Assembly: GCA_023614405.1 (NCBI GenBank) | Contig: CM042697.1 | Location: 463,742,744 to 463,806,743 of the forward strand | Reading direction: 5' to 3' | DNA: 64,000 nt | Origin: Avena insularis | Taxonomy: Eukaryota > Streptophyta > Magnoliopsida > Poales > Poaceae | Part shown: one piece after another, positions 20,550 through 31,739 of the stretch | How positions within the stretch are numbered: position 1 is the first letter of the stretch | How the letters are laid out: every line of letters starts with the position of its first letter | The notes under the pieces: model-generated | Database searches by the model: none | What the model was told of the DNA's origin: nothing | What the model saw: only the letters and a program-made list of their open reading frames with translations | Made by a program: the position numbers and the translations under genes

Positions 20550-21344
20550 CTACTCCTCGGAATCTGTGGCTTCATCATCCTCATCATCATCGATGAAGGC
20601 GAAATCATCCTCATCGGTGAAGAAATCCATAGCCTGATCCTCCAGAAAATCGTGGTCATCGCTGAGATAGGAGTAGGGGTCTCCACGAAGATCCTCTCCG
20701 GCATTCTCCCTTTCCTCCAACTGCATGTCTCTCTCGTGGATGGTCTCCTCCAGAGATGAGATGCGGTGGCGAAGACGGGCAATTATGCGCTCCTTCTTGT
20801 CGAGCTGACGGCGGCGAGACTTGCGATCCTTTGCTAGCAGGGCGATGGTCTGGTCCTTCGACTTGATGATGATAGACTTGTGGTTGCAGTAGTCACGGCA
20901 GTTGTCCAACTCCTGCTGACGATCGTACATCATGAAGCTAAGGTGGTCCAATTGGGTCTTCAGATCGGGGTGGTATGGGGCTTCTAGGGGTTGTCCATTT
21001 GCATCACGCCTTGGGCAAAACTCAAAGCGAGTTCCCTTGATCTGATTGATGCTCTGCCCACACAGACGGGAAAGAGCTTCCTGAATGGCTCTGGCAAGTC
21101 CATCGAGCCAGTTGTTTTCCCTCAAGGTAAACTGAATTCCCTCCGCAGTGGGAGGTTCAATCTTTCCTCGGAGACTTGCAACCATTAGCCACTGCAGATC
21201 TTCTCCTCCTTGATCATTGAGCTGAGCTCCGAAGAACTCGGGGTGCGGACGCTCCAGAAGTTCCGAAAGCTGGTCCAAATCCCTCTCAAAGATCAGGTCG
21301 CCTCCATTCCCCAGTTGGTAAAACTTGCTATACTTCACGTCCAT
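20550..21344 (-). CDS. Gypsy-A extra ORF upstream of gag: coiled-coil protein with acidic tail
   Basis: Intact 264-residue frame between the primer binding site and gag, on the coding strand. I do not recognise a named family. Residues about 50-117 form a block shared with the Gypsy-B extra ORF, with conserved W52, G60, P65-T66, E68, I70, F72, L74, G82, Q88, R93-L94, G96 and RRD at 112-114. Residues about 140-215 are charged and heptad-like (a predicted coiled coil). Residues 226-264 are strongly acidic, including FAFIDDDEDDE. The start is preceded directly by ATTATTATAG, with a TACTAAC branch-point-like motif about 25 nt before. Such additional ORFs are known upstream of gag in some plant gypsy elements (for example Ogre/Tat); whether this one is related is unknown. 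A structural or RNA-handling role is only a guess. Confidence 0.8.
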   Translation of the reverse strand: MDVKYSKFYQLGNGGDLIFERDLDQLSELLERPHPEFFGAQLNDQGGEDLQWLMVASLRGKIEPPTAEGIQFTLRENNWLDGLARAIQEALSRLCGQSINQIKGTRFEFCPRRDANGQPLEAPYHPDLKTQLDHLSFMMYDRQQELDNCRDYCNHKSIIIKSKDQTIALLAKDRKSRRRQLDKKERIIARLRHRISSLEETIHERDMQLEERENAGEDLRGDPYSYLSDDHDFLEDQAMDFFTDEDDFAFIDDDEDDEATDSEE

Positions 21345-21560
21345 CTATAATAATATAGGATGAGTAAGTTAGTAGAGTGATTAAGTGTGTCAAAATTTTA
21401 TGTATTTTGTAAGAGTTTTTGGAGGAGCATGAATTTTTATGAAAGAATAAAAGGGATAAGAATGAGAATAAGTTTTTGTAAATATTTGTTTTCTTTGGTT
21501 TTGGAAAATAAGTTTTTGGTTTAGACGTCCAGCCTAACTAGGGTCTCCTATTGTCAGGAT
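21345..21560 (-). promoter_or_regulatory. Gypsy-A 5' untranslated region with putative 3' splice site
   Basis: Between primer site and extra ORF. On the minus strand TACTAAC (about 21370) then a pyrimidine/AT tract and TATTATTATAG ends at 21345, directly before the ATG. TACTAAC is an ideal branch-point match at a normal distance. Confidence 0.5.
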
Positions 21561-21573
21561 GGCTCTGATACCA
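21561..21573 (-). promoter_or_regulatory. Gypsy-A primer binding site (initiator Met-tRNA)
   Basis: Minus strand TGGTATCAGAGCC, complementary to the 3' end of plant initiator Met-tRNA, three bases inside the 5' LTR boundary. It primes first-strand cDNA. Confidence 0.95.
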
Positions 21574-21576
21574 ACT

Positions 21577-24500
21577 TGTCAACACCCGGATTTTTAATCC
21601 CAGGTGCCTGTTAGGCCATACATCGCAATCCCAGGATTACCATTTTTGTGAGACATAACAGAATTGGATACCATAGTACATCATCCATTACAAACTATAC
21701 ATAAGTTCTTACACAAATAGGGATCTGATGATCCAATTCTTAATACAACATCAAGCAGCGGAGTACGTAATAATAACGGTAGCGTAGGCGAAGCTCCATC
21801 TTCGGGGTCACAGGCAATGTTGACGATAGGAGATGATCCTAGTTGTCATAACCTTCCTGGGGTCCATTCTCAAGGTACTCCTCTTCATAGTCTGGCCATG
21901 GGAATAGCCAGGGACAAAGCCATGAGTACTCTTTAAGTACTCGCAAACTAATACTAATAGGTAAAGGGGTTTTTGGATAATAGGACACTAGGCTCTAGGG
22001 TTGTTTTGCAAAAGCCAGATTTATCTCTAATAAGTTCCAAAGCTAGTCACAATTTTATAACTCCTAAGTGGGATCTTGTAACTCATGTCACAACTCTCTT
22101 GTGGTCAAGTCAAAGTCGCAATTCATTTCACAAGTCATTTTGAAAGTCTGACGGGGGAACAGTATGGCCACTCCAACTGTCCATAACCGCGGACGCGGCT
22201 ATTCAAATAGTTCGACACTCTGCATAGATTGTACACTTTCACCACAACATTCGATACATCCGTCAGGAACAAATCCTGAATTCACCATACTCAGTATGCG
22301 GATAATCAATCCTAACCTTTCAATTATACGTCCTAGTATAAGCACCTCTCCTGTGAGTTTGGCCTCCCAACCATGACCAACTGTCATCTTGGGTACTGCA
22401 CAGGTGGACAATCTTCACAAGGTAGCCTCAGCTCAGACCTTGGCCATGAGGGAACTAATACTAAGGTATATAAGTTTCCAGTCAAGCCCTACCCAATCTT
22501 CGGGTATTGTGGTTGTACGATAAAATTGGAATGGTATCGCATCCAGACAACCATCAGTTTTATAAAGGGCTAAGGGTCATGCCTCAACATTTTCATCACC
22601 AAAATCATCAGGTGTTCGGAAACACATGTCCAAAACATTTCAATAGAATGATCCATCATTCCAAGGTTTTCATAACCATTTTTCCACCAAGTATTCCCAT
22701 CTAAAGTTGATCAAGTTTTATGCTTAGCACTAGCATCTACAGGTGGGGGTAAGCAATAATGAGGGGTGGTAAACTAGTGGAGTTCTAACTAAGTTCCATC
22801 TCATGCCTTAAGATGACATCAAGATTATCTAGCTTAGGCCAAATTTTATGCTCTTTATGCAACCTTCAAATATCTTTATAAAATCTATAATTCACTTAAG
22901 TAAACTCTAAGTAATAGCTTTGATAAAGAAATAAAGTCTAAAGCTTGCAAGTAAAAACTAGGATTGGTTTGTCAAGTGGGTATGATCACATATGCTTAAG
23001 GCATATAGTAGGCATAGTAACAAGTAGTGGTTTGTGGCCTCAGTAGGGTATCTTGCAAGGGTTAGCTTGCATTGGTCCACTTAGTTAATAAAGCTTGCAC
23101 AATATCAGTATAAGCTTGCTAAATTGCAAGTGTTAGCTTGCAAGGTTACTGGCTTGCATAGGTATAGTATCAGTTTGCCTTGTGCACAGTAGTGGTTGAA
23201 GTTCTCCTCGGCTTCTTCTTTGTAGTATCTTCCTTCCTCCTCGTATCCTTGGTCGGTACTAGCGTCTATAAATAAATACGAGGTACACAATCACCAAACA
23301 ATACTTAACTACTTGCAATCATCACATACAAGGGTCCTATAGATGATCTAGCATCATCTCTAACATTACAAGATTAAAGCTTGGTTTAATTACTTTTATT
23401 TCTAGAAAAGTAATTTTTACTCATTGAAAAACTACTTAAGATTTAATATTCTCCAAACCAAACATGGGATCATGTTGACACATGTCATCACCACATATTT
23501 TAGTCCAAGGGAATGTGATTTAAAGTGGTGTCACAATTTAATAAGGTTTTACCCTTTTATTTTAATTAATTAAAGTGGCTAGAAATGCCTATGTAGCATT
23601 CTTTTATTACTTGAACATTATTTCTGCAAGTAAGCCTATATATTTTTATATATTCTGAAAGGTATGGTTAAATGTGATTTTTGAGAGTTGGAATCAACTC
23701 AAAAGCTATTATGGTTTAAATTTGAAAAATGTTTGAATGCAGAAAAGCTTCTGGCTTGTTATTTTTACCATGGGTGATCTATAGATCCAAATGACTTGAA
23801 TCCAACGGGCTTGGATTCAACCTTCTCAGCCCTTTCTAACAAAATTGGTTTCATTCAATTTGATGCACTAAATCGATCTGGGTTGATTTTTGAAGTTGGG
23901 TACAGAAGTGAGTTTGAAACAAAATGAAAAAGGTTTAATTCAAATAACTGGGCTGCGCGGGAAAAGTTAACGGGCCGTCCTGCTAAGCGCAGTGCTCCCG
24001 CAGGCTGCTTAAGTGGGTGTCCCCACTCGTCAGTGAGACAGGGAGGGGCGAAGCGATACGGGGCAACGTGGTGCGTTCGATCTGATTCTAATCCAACGAC
24101 TGAGAGTCATCGTCGACGTTGAGCTACGCCGGCGAGAAAGAAACCTAGCGCGGCCAGTGAGGGTTGCTGGGGGCTCACCGGGTGCAGGCGAGGGTCGGCG
24201 AGGCAGGCGAACGACGAAGTCGACGACGACGAACTCAGGGGTGGTCGCGGCAGCTCCTGGGGTGGACGAAATCGATGGCGCCCTTCTTCTCCAAAGGCGG
24301 CGGGCTCCGGTGAAATTCCGGCGTGGTGGTGCTCGCCTTGCTCCGGGAACGGTGTGGCACGATCAGTGAGGAGAGGGGAGTGAGATGGTGTGAAGAAATC
24401 GACTGGGGTGGCCTCTATTTATAGTCGAGCGAGGGGACCGACGGGGCGCACGGTGAGCTCGTCGAGGGCGATGTTACAAGCGGCTATTGGCATGGGCGAA

Positions 24501-25689
24501 GGTAGGGGATGGTGTGGTGTTCCCTGGCGAGGCTCAACGACATGGTTTCGAGGCGTGGGGCGGTGCGGCTTGGTCGGAATGCGACGGTGCTCTGCGCATG
24601 CCCGACGGAAAATTTAATGCCGCACAGCTCGCGTGGTCCGCGCGGCGGCGAACGAGCGTGTCTGCGGGGTTGCTAGGACGGTGGGGATTGTGTATGCCTT
24701 GGCGAGGCGGCGGCGTGGTCTGGCGCTGCTGGTCGGCGTGGCGCGCAGGCGTGCTATCGGCATGGTTGCTGGTGAGGTTGGCATGGTTCGTGCGTGTGGT
24801 CCAGGGCCTGGCAACGCTCGCGGCTGGGACAGTGAGTGTTGGTGGACGGTGGGCTGCCTCCCAGACATGCTGGCTAGGCTTGTGTCTCCTCCTAGCTTGC
24901 TGTCGACATGGGGGTGACATGGGTGTGCTCGACTGTTCACCATTGATGGCAATGCCAAGCTTACAGTGATGCTAAGGGTTAGTTTAGGTTGTTAGATGAT
25001 CTACTAGGGGTAGTGGTGTCCAGAGAGGGAACAAGTTAGGCCTCAATCACTGCTCACTATAGTGTTTAGGATTTTGATGATTTGTGTCTACAACTTGTTT
25101 GATGAAATGGCCGCATGAAATCAAGTTTGGAATTTTGAAAAGATTTTTGGTGGGTTTGCTAGATTGGTGCTGGTGAGTCTGCAGATGCTTGGGTTTTAAA
25201 AGTTGAGCTTGTTTGAGTGGTTTTTGAAAAAGTGGGATCTTCCCATATGATAAAGATTCAATTTTGAGTTGTCATTTAAACTATGCATTTTAAAGTTTCT
25301 GGATGATCACAAAGTGGGCCTTGATACCTTGTTATGAGTACATTCAAGGGGTGCAAAGATCCAGAAAAGTTTCCATTAGGTTCTGAAAGTTTGAGATAGC
25401 CAAAGTAGGCATGGGAGTTAAATTGGTCAAAATGACCATTCCTTTATTTTATTGGTTTTGACTTATTTGTCTTTAGGAAAAGTTTGGGAAATGTTTAGAT
25501 GATGTTTATTTCACCTCAGAAACATTTTACAAGCAAGGAAACATACAAACAAGGTGGTTCAAAAGAATTTCAAATTAAATGCATACACATATGCATGCCT
25601 TCATAATTTTAATTAGAAAAGTTTTTATTAACCCTAATTTTGATGATTAGAGTTTGATGATTTAAGTTTAGTATTTTTGGGATGTTACA
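21577..25689 (-). repeat. Gypsy-A 5' LTR (4113 bp)
   Basis: Begins TGTCAACACC at 21577 and ends TGTTACA at 25689, followed by the GATCC duplication. On the minus strand the TATA box is at 24424-24413. A donor-like CCG/GTGAGC lies about 235 nt downstream (GT at 24178-24177). The GC-rich frames at 24157-24969 are not genes: they are not shared intact with the other LTR. Confidence 0.95.
24413..24424 (-). promoter_or_regulatory. Gypsy-A LTR TATA box
   Basis: Minus strand TATAAATAGAGG in a GC-rich context within the 5' LTR; the same motif is at 14552-14541 in the 3' LTR. Transcription should begin roughly 30 nt downstream (near 24385). Confidence 0.75.
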
Positions 25690-25694
25690 GATCC

Positions 25695-26277
25695 GCTCTA
25701 CCACCATATTATTCCGAATATTTCATAAGGTCCAAGTAATGGCTGCAAACACCAACCAGAAGAGGTGGCGTATTGTACCGATACGGTTCGTCTCTATTTC
25801 TAGGAACTCTCCGAGGTCTTGGGCCTGCCAAGTAGGCCCAGCGCTTCTCGGATAAAGTTCTACAAAAACTGAGCAGCAGGGCAAGTTAAAATAATGTGGG
25901 TGCACGTTTCCGGCGTCCGCATATAGCGGACACATCCTATTGCCGAGACCATTGCGTTTTGACACCTCTACCCCCGAAGGGAGGCGATCTCGTAGCAACC
26001 GCCACAGGAAGATGCGCAAGCTCAGTGGTAGCAGAGACTTCCAAAGGTGCATCGTCCAAGGTAACTTGGTGCCCTGGAAGATGGTCCTATAAGCCGAACT
26101 AACTGAGAAAGCTCCCGAGGGAGATTGGCCCCATGTTACCTTGTCCCTCTCTTTTGAGAGGGACAAGGGTAGGGAGCCCCGTAGCCTCAGGAAGTCAGCT
26201 GCCTCAGCATCATTGAAGGACCTTCGGAACGAGATGTTCCATTGACCTTCATGGGCTGCCTCGGCGACCAACATCAT
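25695..26277 (-). pseudogene. LINE ORF2 zf-RVT region
   Basis: Minus-strand frame from 26277 with KVTWGQSPSGAFSVSSAY, WKSLLPLSLRIFLWRLLRDR and a degenerate cysteine/histidine zinc region. This is the zf-RVT domain following reverse transcriptase in plant LINEs and reverse-transcriptase-like genes. At 25735 a TGA replaces the usual Trp (ITWTL-stop-NIRNNMVVER). Joining across Gypsy-A adds the C-terminal tail at 11700. Confidence 0.85.
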
Positions 26278-26331
26278 GGGAGCTGCGCAGATGGCAAACA
26301 GTGTGGGAAATGCTTGGCAGAGGGATACGCC

Positions 26332-27824
26332 CTATAACCAGGGGTCAAGCCAAAACAGGACTTCCCGACCATTTCCCACCACAAAGAGAGAACCCAGGCG
26401 AATGTAGTGCTTTATGTCTTGGATGGCCTGCCAAAACTGGGATCCCTCCTGGCGTTCACACGCCATCAGGGGGCGGCCCCAAAGGTACTTAGCTTTAATG
26501 GGTTGGAGCCAAAGGCCTCCATCATCTTGGAGAATCCGCCAGACCGACTTCAGTAATAAGGCCACATTGAAGCGATGAGAGTCAAAGACTCCTAAACCCC
26601 CAAGGATTTTGGGCGTACAAATATCCGCCCACTTCACCATATGATACTTCTGGTGCCCATCTCTGGCAACCCAAAAGAACCTAGACAGCTCTTTCGCAAA
26701 GTCTACATGGGTTCTCTCAGGGAGCAGATAAAGGCCCATCTGATACATGGTGAGGATGGACATGCAGGAGTTAATCAAGATATTCTTGCTTCCCTTGGAC
26801 ATGAGGTGCGCACGCCATAGTTCGGCTTTGGTTCGAACCTTCACGATAACTAGAGCAAGATCCTTGATTAGCACCCGAGAGTCATGCATGGGCATTCCCA
26901 AGTAGGTAATGGGGAAATCCGCCAAGCGGAAGTTCAAGCGGTCGGTGATGTGTTGCCTCTCGTCTTCGTGGAAGCCAAGGATCATAACCTTGCTCTTGTC
27001 AAAGTTGATCTTAAGGCCCAACAAGGATTCAAAGCAAAGAAGCAGGAACTTGAGATTAATACTGTCAAGATCTGACCCCTTCACCATGATCATAGAATCA
27101 TCCACATACTGGAGGTGGGTGATTCCACCTCTGGGGATTAGATGCCCTACCACACCCGAGATGTGGCCAGTGATCTTGGCTTTGTCCAAGATCTCTGCCA
27201 GGGCATCCACCCCAGAGTTAAAGAGAAGGAGAGAGATCGGGTCCCCTTGTCTAACTCTGCAGAAGGGTCGAAAATATGGACCCGCTTCCCCATTGATGTC
27301 GATCGCTGTGCTACCACCCATGACAAATTGCATAATCCAAGAGCTCACCCTGCCATCAAGCCCTCAACGCTCGAGGACTTGTCTAAGGGATTCCCAATCT
27401 AGTTTATCGTAAGCCTTCTAAAAGTCTAACTTGAGGAACACCCCTTTCTGGTGTTGTACTTTCACCTCATGAATGTTTCATGCAGTGCGAGTACTCCATC
27501 ATGAATCAGGCGTCCCTTCAAGAAGGCAAACTAAAGTGGGTGGGTCAGGCATTCCATGTTAGGGGCGAGTCTGATGGCGCAGACCTTTGAGAACATCTGC
27601 TGGATGACTTGGATCATAGTGATCGGGCGAAACTGGCGAATATCCATGGCCCCCACTAGCTTGGGGATCAGGGTAATCACGCCAAAGTTAAGCCGAGACA
27701 AGACAATAGTCCCAGTGTAGAACTCTTGAAACATTAGCATAATCACTAGGTGGAGCTGTTCCCAGAAGGTCTGGAAGAAAATCACCGGAAGCCCATCTGG
27801 CCTAAGCGCCGAGTTGGTATTCAT
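26332..27824 (-). pseudogene. LINE ORF2 reverse transcriptase
   Basis: The N-terminal part (27824-27531) has PDGLPVIFFQTFW and LIPKLVGAMDIRQFRPIT, the fingers of LINE reverse transcriptase. After a broken stretch (27530-27349), the frame 27348-26332 has the palm: CRVRQGDPISLLLFNSGVDA and the catalytic YVDDSMIM (the two Asp residues of YxDD are present), then the thumb with LGMPMHDSR and WADICTPKILGGLGV. The enzyme nicks target DNA and primes reverse transcription in known LINEs. Stops between the segments make it non-functional. Confidence 0.9.
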
Positions 27825-28027
27825 AGACTTGATAGCTTTGGCAACCTCGGTACGAAGAAAAGGGAGGGTTAGCTACCATTTCTCATCCGTAGTCACCTTG
27901 GCTCCCTCAGTCCAAAAGTCCCTACGCAGCGCAAGCCCTGACCTTGGAGTACCGAAGACAGATCCTGGTAGAACGTGTAAATGTGGGACGAGATCTCTCG
28001 CTGGTCCTCCAGACGAGAGTACACATC

Positions 28028-28468
28028 CTAGAGGCAGGGGATCAAGCACTTCCTATGCCTACCATTCACAATGGCATGGAAATAGGCTGTGTTCGACTCC
28101 TCCTGGATGGTCCAGTTCTGGCGACTCCGCTGTCTCCATAATTCCTCTTCGCGCTTATAGATCTCCATAATGGAGGTCTCAAGGGAATATCTATGGGACC
28201 AGGCATCCGCCGAAACCCCCACCAGATCCGCCTCCTAGTCCAGGGCCTGGATATCCTACAAAATGGCGTCCTTTTGTCCTCTAGTCGCGGCCCTAGGTTC
28301 GCCCCCAGCCCCGCATAAGTTGCTGTGACATCTGGGTGCAATGGTGCCACACATCAACAACATAATAAGTGCGGGGGGGAGGGGGGGGGCACAGTCTCGA
28401 CCCACCTAGCCCAAGACGCCTCCATGAACAATCGATGTTTAAGACAGAAGTTCTCGAAGTGAAAGCGA
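28028..28468 (-). pseudogene. LINE ORF2 linker between endonuclease and reverse transcriptase, decayed
   Basis: Broken frames between the endonuclease (above 28469) and reverse transcriptase (below 27824). Text such as WRQRSRQNWTIQEESNTAYF matches the usual linker before the fingers domain of plant LINEs. Several frame changes occur, including near a G/C run at 28373-28390. Confidence 0.6.
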
Positions 28469-29195
28469 TTAAGTCTTGGGGTGACCCTCCGCCCGAGGAT
28501 AGGAGGAGGGGGTATGATCAGAGCCGACCCTTGTGATCGCACGTAGTGACCATAAGGGGAAGGCCACCTCCCATTCCATAGAGTCAAAGAAGAGATCAAG
28601 GACGTTGCGAATCGGGTCCAGCTGCTTGTTGGTCCATGTATATGTGGCTCCGAATCTCGTAATCTCTCTGAGGGCAAGGTCAGCGATGCATTTGTTGAAC
28701 ACGCGAATCCTATGGAGGTCCACGTTCACCGAGTTCTTGTCTTCAGCGGAGTGAATGAGATTGAAGTCCCCTACCACAATGACCAGAGTCTCCATACGCT
28801 CCACCTTATCTTTGAGCTCGAGCAAGAACTCCTGGGACCTCCTATGGTCCGTGGGGCCATAAACAATAATCACCTCCCATTTGAGGCAAGATTGCTTATG
28901 GGCGAGCGCCATGCTCATAAAGAATTCTCCGCGGTCCATATCCTTAACCTTGAAGGTACCCTCCTTGATGCCAAGGAGGATGCCCCCCGAGTGGCCATTC
29001 ACCGGGAGCTAGGTCCAGGAAAACTTGTGTATAGACATGCCCTCTAGCTCCACCATCAAGAAATCCTCACAAATCGTCTCCTAAAGGCCCACAGTATCCA
29101 CATCATATTTTTATAAGTATTCCTTGATATGACGGCGCCGACCGTCCTGGCCAAACCCCCCGGATATTCCAAATGAACACCCGGATCGCTTGGAG
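28469..29195 (-). pseudogene. LINE ORF2 AP-endonuclease-like domain
   Basis: Starts near 29190 with IRVFIWNIRGV, broken by stops, and then continues in the frame 29002-28469 with NGHSGGILLGIKEG, VIIVYGPTDH, VVGDFNLIHSAEDK and GATYTWTNKQLDPIRNVLD, ending near GSDHTP. These are the conserved blocks of the exonuclease/endonuclease/phosphatase fold that nicks the target. The catalytic GDFN and SDH motifs are visible. The N-terminal stops and the change of frame near 28510 show decay. Confidence 0.88.
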
Positions 29196-29337
29196 GGTGT
29201 TCATATGAATAATCACTCGAGCGCTACTCCCTTACTAGGGGCGGAGCAGGCGCGACCTGACGGGGAAGGGCGAGACGGGGCCTTGGGGGGTCTCGCGCGA
29301 GGTCTCCCTGGAAGGGGAGTCCTCATAGTAGGACCAC

Positions 29338-30616
29338 TGATACCTTCAATCCAGATTACAAATGTAGTGTAACTTCTTTTTCCCTAGTAGACCTAGGTTT
29401 ATCAAATCCTCAGGAAGCAAAAATCATAGTAAGGTTACTTTAATGGACCTTTAGGAGTTTTAGAATTCCTTTTGTGTTTTACCGGACCAAGAGTTTGCGA
29501 TCCGTTGTTGTCGTTGATGATGGAGAGAGAGGACCTAGGGCTTTCGGTTTCACCTGTAGCTGTGCAAAACATTTGATAGGAATAAAATATAATAATAAAG
29601 TATGCATGCAATTGTTAGAGAAAGATAATTATATGTGGGCAGTGCATCCATAATTGCTATTGCCTCCGCAACCGCTTATAGCAATAACCTACTAGTCTCA
29701 TCCATAGAACAAATATAACTAATGATACGCATAGTGATGTCACCGTTAATCCTAAGTAAATCTATCACATACAGCCGTACTACCCCTTCTGTCACTAGGG
29801 TTCCCAACCTGCAGATCAGTCATTACTCATACTCTCTATACCTGGATCAATCCTTGAGGTCTTGGGTACCTGTCAAGTCCTTATATTGAGGCAAGAGAGG
29901 GTGAAATAATCATCATGTCATACAAACTAATACATGATCCCATCTATGATAAGTATCATGCACAAAAGCTACATGGCTAGGCCGAAGCCCTTAGATCGAG
30001 GAGAATTACTCACACATAGAGATGAAATCAACAACCAAAAACATTGTAATGGAATCATGAGATTGATAGCAAATAGTCTTACAATGTCGCCAATTGGACA
30101 TGAGATCTACTATTACAAGTGGTGGAATATGGCTATGGTTGAGGAGAAGGGTTTGGAGATTAGATCTAGGTCTATTCCTCCGGCAGTGTCGTTTCTAATG
30201 GCTGGGTGTCGTCAGTGGTGAAGCGAGAGAGTTTTCTCGTCGCCCGAGACCTCTTTATATAGGGGTCCCTTCACGAAAGTTGTTCTGTTTGAACTAGCGG
30301 TGTCGATGGAAACTATACGGCCGGAACTATATGGTCGGAATTTTATTCCCGCCGTATAGTTGGTTATTAAAAGCTTTTGTATCCACTTCATGGTTCCTGG
30401 TTTCTTTGACGTGTTGGAAATATCATATCTTTGACTTTAATGTTGTGATTCCCATCATCAAATGTCATTATCTGCGCAGGGAAAATAAGAAGATAGGATT
30501 GCATACCCCTTCGATCATTAGGCATTAGTGGCATGGTTTAGAGAGATATTTCATCAAATATATGAATAATATCCAGTTCAAATGTGAGTGTTGATGGCTA
30601 TATTTCACAGCCATCA
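29338..30616 (-). repeat. LTR-X: 3' LTR of an older minus-strand Athila-like element (1279 bp)
   Basis: Bounded by TGATACC (29338) and GCCATCA (30616), so it has TG...CA ends on both strands. A minus-strand TATA box TATATAAAGAGG lies at 30262-30251. Next to the right end the minus strand reads TTTAACCTTGGGTACG, a degenerate form of the Athila polypurine tract, so the element interior lies to the right and this is its 3' LTR. It interrupts the LINE. The other LTR is not in the window. Confidence 0.7.
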
Positions 30617-31739
30617 ACGTACCCAAGGTTAAACTTGATCGTCCTTGAGCAAGAAAACCAAAATAAAAAAGGAACTCAACATTTAAACTGAAATAACGAG
30701 ATGATGATCTTACTCATGATTGGTAGTCTCATGTTTATCCACTTTATTAATCTAAAAAACTTCAGCATAGATAGAGTAATGTCAAGCATATCATATGGGT
30801 TTCATGAATCCTTATAGCGCAGCAAAATTATTGTTAGCATGGATGATTCAAATGAGTAAACTCTATCCCATGTCATGTAATCAACTCATAAGCTTGCCTT
30901 TGAACAATAAACTATAATCATATAAAATTGAGAATGTGAGAGTTTGTCATGAAAAGCATATATACTAAAGTAACTCGAGTCTTCCACATAAATAAGTCAA
31001 GAATTTTCAAGCAATACTTTTCTATTCATTGTCCTTCAAGAATTTCAGTTCTTAAGTAATTGAGAGCATGCCAAAAATTTTCATTAGTTTATCAGGCTAG
31101 GATGGACACTCGTGGCATCACTAAGTTTTTTGTTCCTTTTGCATAATGATTACTCATATCAGCCAGAGGAGTGATTCCATCATGAACACAGCTACCCGGG
31201 AGTGCCTAGAATCTTACCCATTATAGCATTGTTGCTACATATGTTTAATCAACTCATAGCCAAAATCTAGGAATTTCCTCCATGAAGATCGTTCGTAGGC
31301 TAGCGGAGTTGTTGGCATCCCATGAAGTTTGACACGCATAAAGCTATATCATTCTTATGATTCACAAGTCAAACTTTGGCATGCTCACAAAAACCGCTAA
31401 ACATTAATTCAATTGAACAAAAAATTTCAAAGAGAGCTATCAAGTCAATTATTATTTTATGTGGTGTTGAGTGTCTCTAGGAATAATCTTTCAAGACTAA
31501 ACACTAGAACACCCAAGCCTTCAATTGTGAGACTTTTTCTCATTTCAATTGTTTAGAAAAATTTTAGGCAAGACTTGGTTAACTACAAGAGCTAGAACAA
31601 AACATACTCAACTAAATACCCATGCAACCAAAATTTTACTACAATATAAAGACTCACTCCACCAATATAATATCTTAAGTTTTACCACTAACAAGCATGG
31701 GTTTCTCAAACTTAAAAAGTGGGGAGTCATAAGGCATAC
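30617..31739 (-). mobile_element. LTR-X interior, noncoding
   Basis: AT-rich sequence between LTR-X and the Athila-A LTR. No protein family is visible; the short frame at 31549-31806 is not supported. It begins with the degenerate polypurine tract and a stretch like the 3' noncoding part of Athila elements. Athila-A is inserted in it at 31740. Confidence 0.55.

Larger units (their letters stand above)
11701..25689 (-). mobile_element. Gypsy-A: Ty3/gypsy chromovirus (Tekay-like), complete insertion
   Basis: LTRs at 11701-15737 and 21577-25689 begin TGTCAACACCC and end GATGTTACA. A perfect 5-bp target duplication GATCC flanks the element. The primer binding site and polypurine tract show that it reads on the minus strand, so the right LTR is the 5' one. 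Order on the minus strand: extra ORF, gag, protease, reverse transcriptase/RNase H, integrase and chromodomain-like tail. The very long LTR (about 4 kb), initiator-Met primer site and chromodomain point to the Tekay/Del chromovirus lineage. It interrupts the LINE ORF2 C-terminus. Pol has several stops and a frameshift, so it is not autonomous now. Confidence 0.95.
25695..29337 (-). mobile_element. LINE (non-LTR retrotransposon), main body
   Basis: Minus-strand LINE with endonuclease, reverse transcriptase and zf-RVT parts in order. Its C-terminus is displaced to 11410-11700 by Gypsy-A, and its 3' end to 9085-9162 by the Helitron. On the right it is cut by LTR-X at 29338, so the 5' end is not in the window. 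The frame is broken in many places. Confidence 0.88.

Noticed and set aside
26332..27348. A host RNase H/reverse-transcriptase-like gene
   Set aside because: The endonuclease, reverse transcriptase, zf-RVT and C-terminal tail are in LINE order on one strand with many stops.
29934..30221. 95-residue frame in LTR-X
   Set aside because: Lies within the LTR upstream of its TATA box on the opposite strand and has no resemblance to known proteins.
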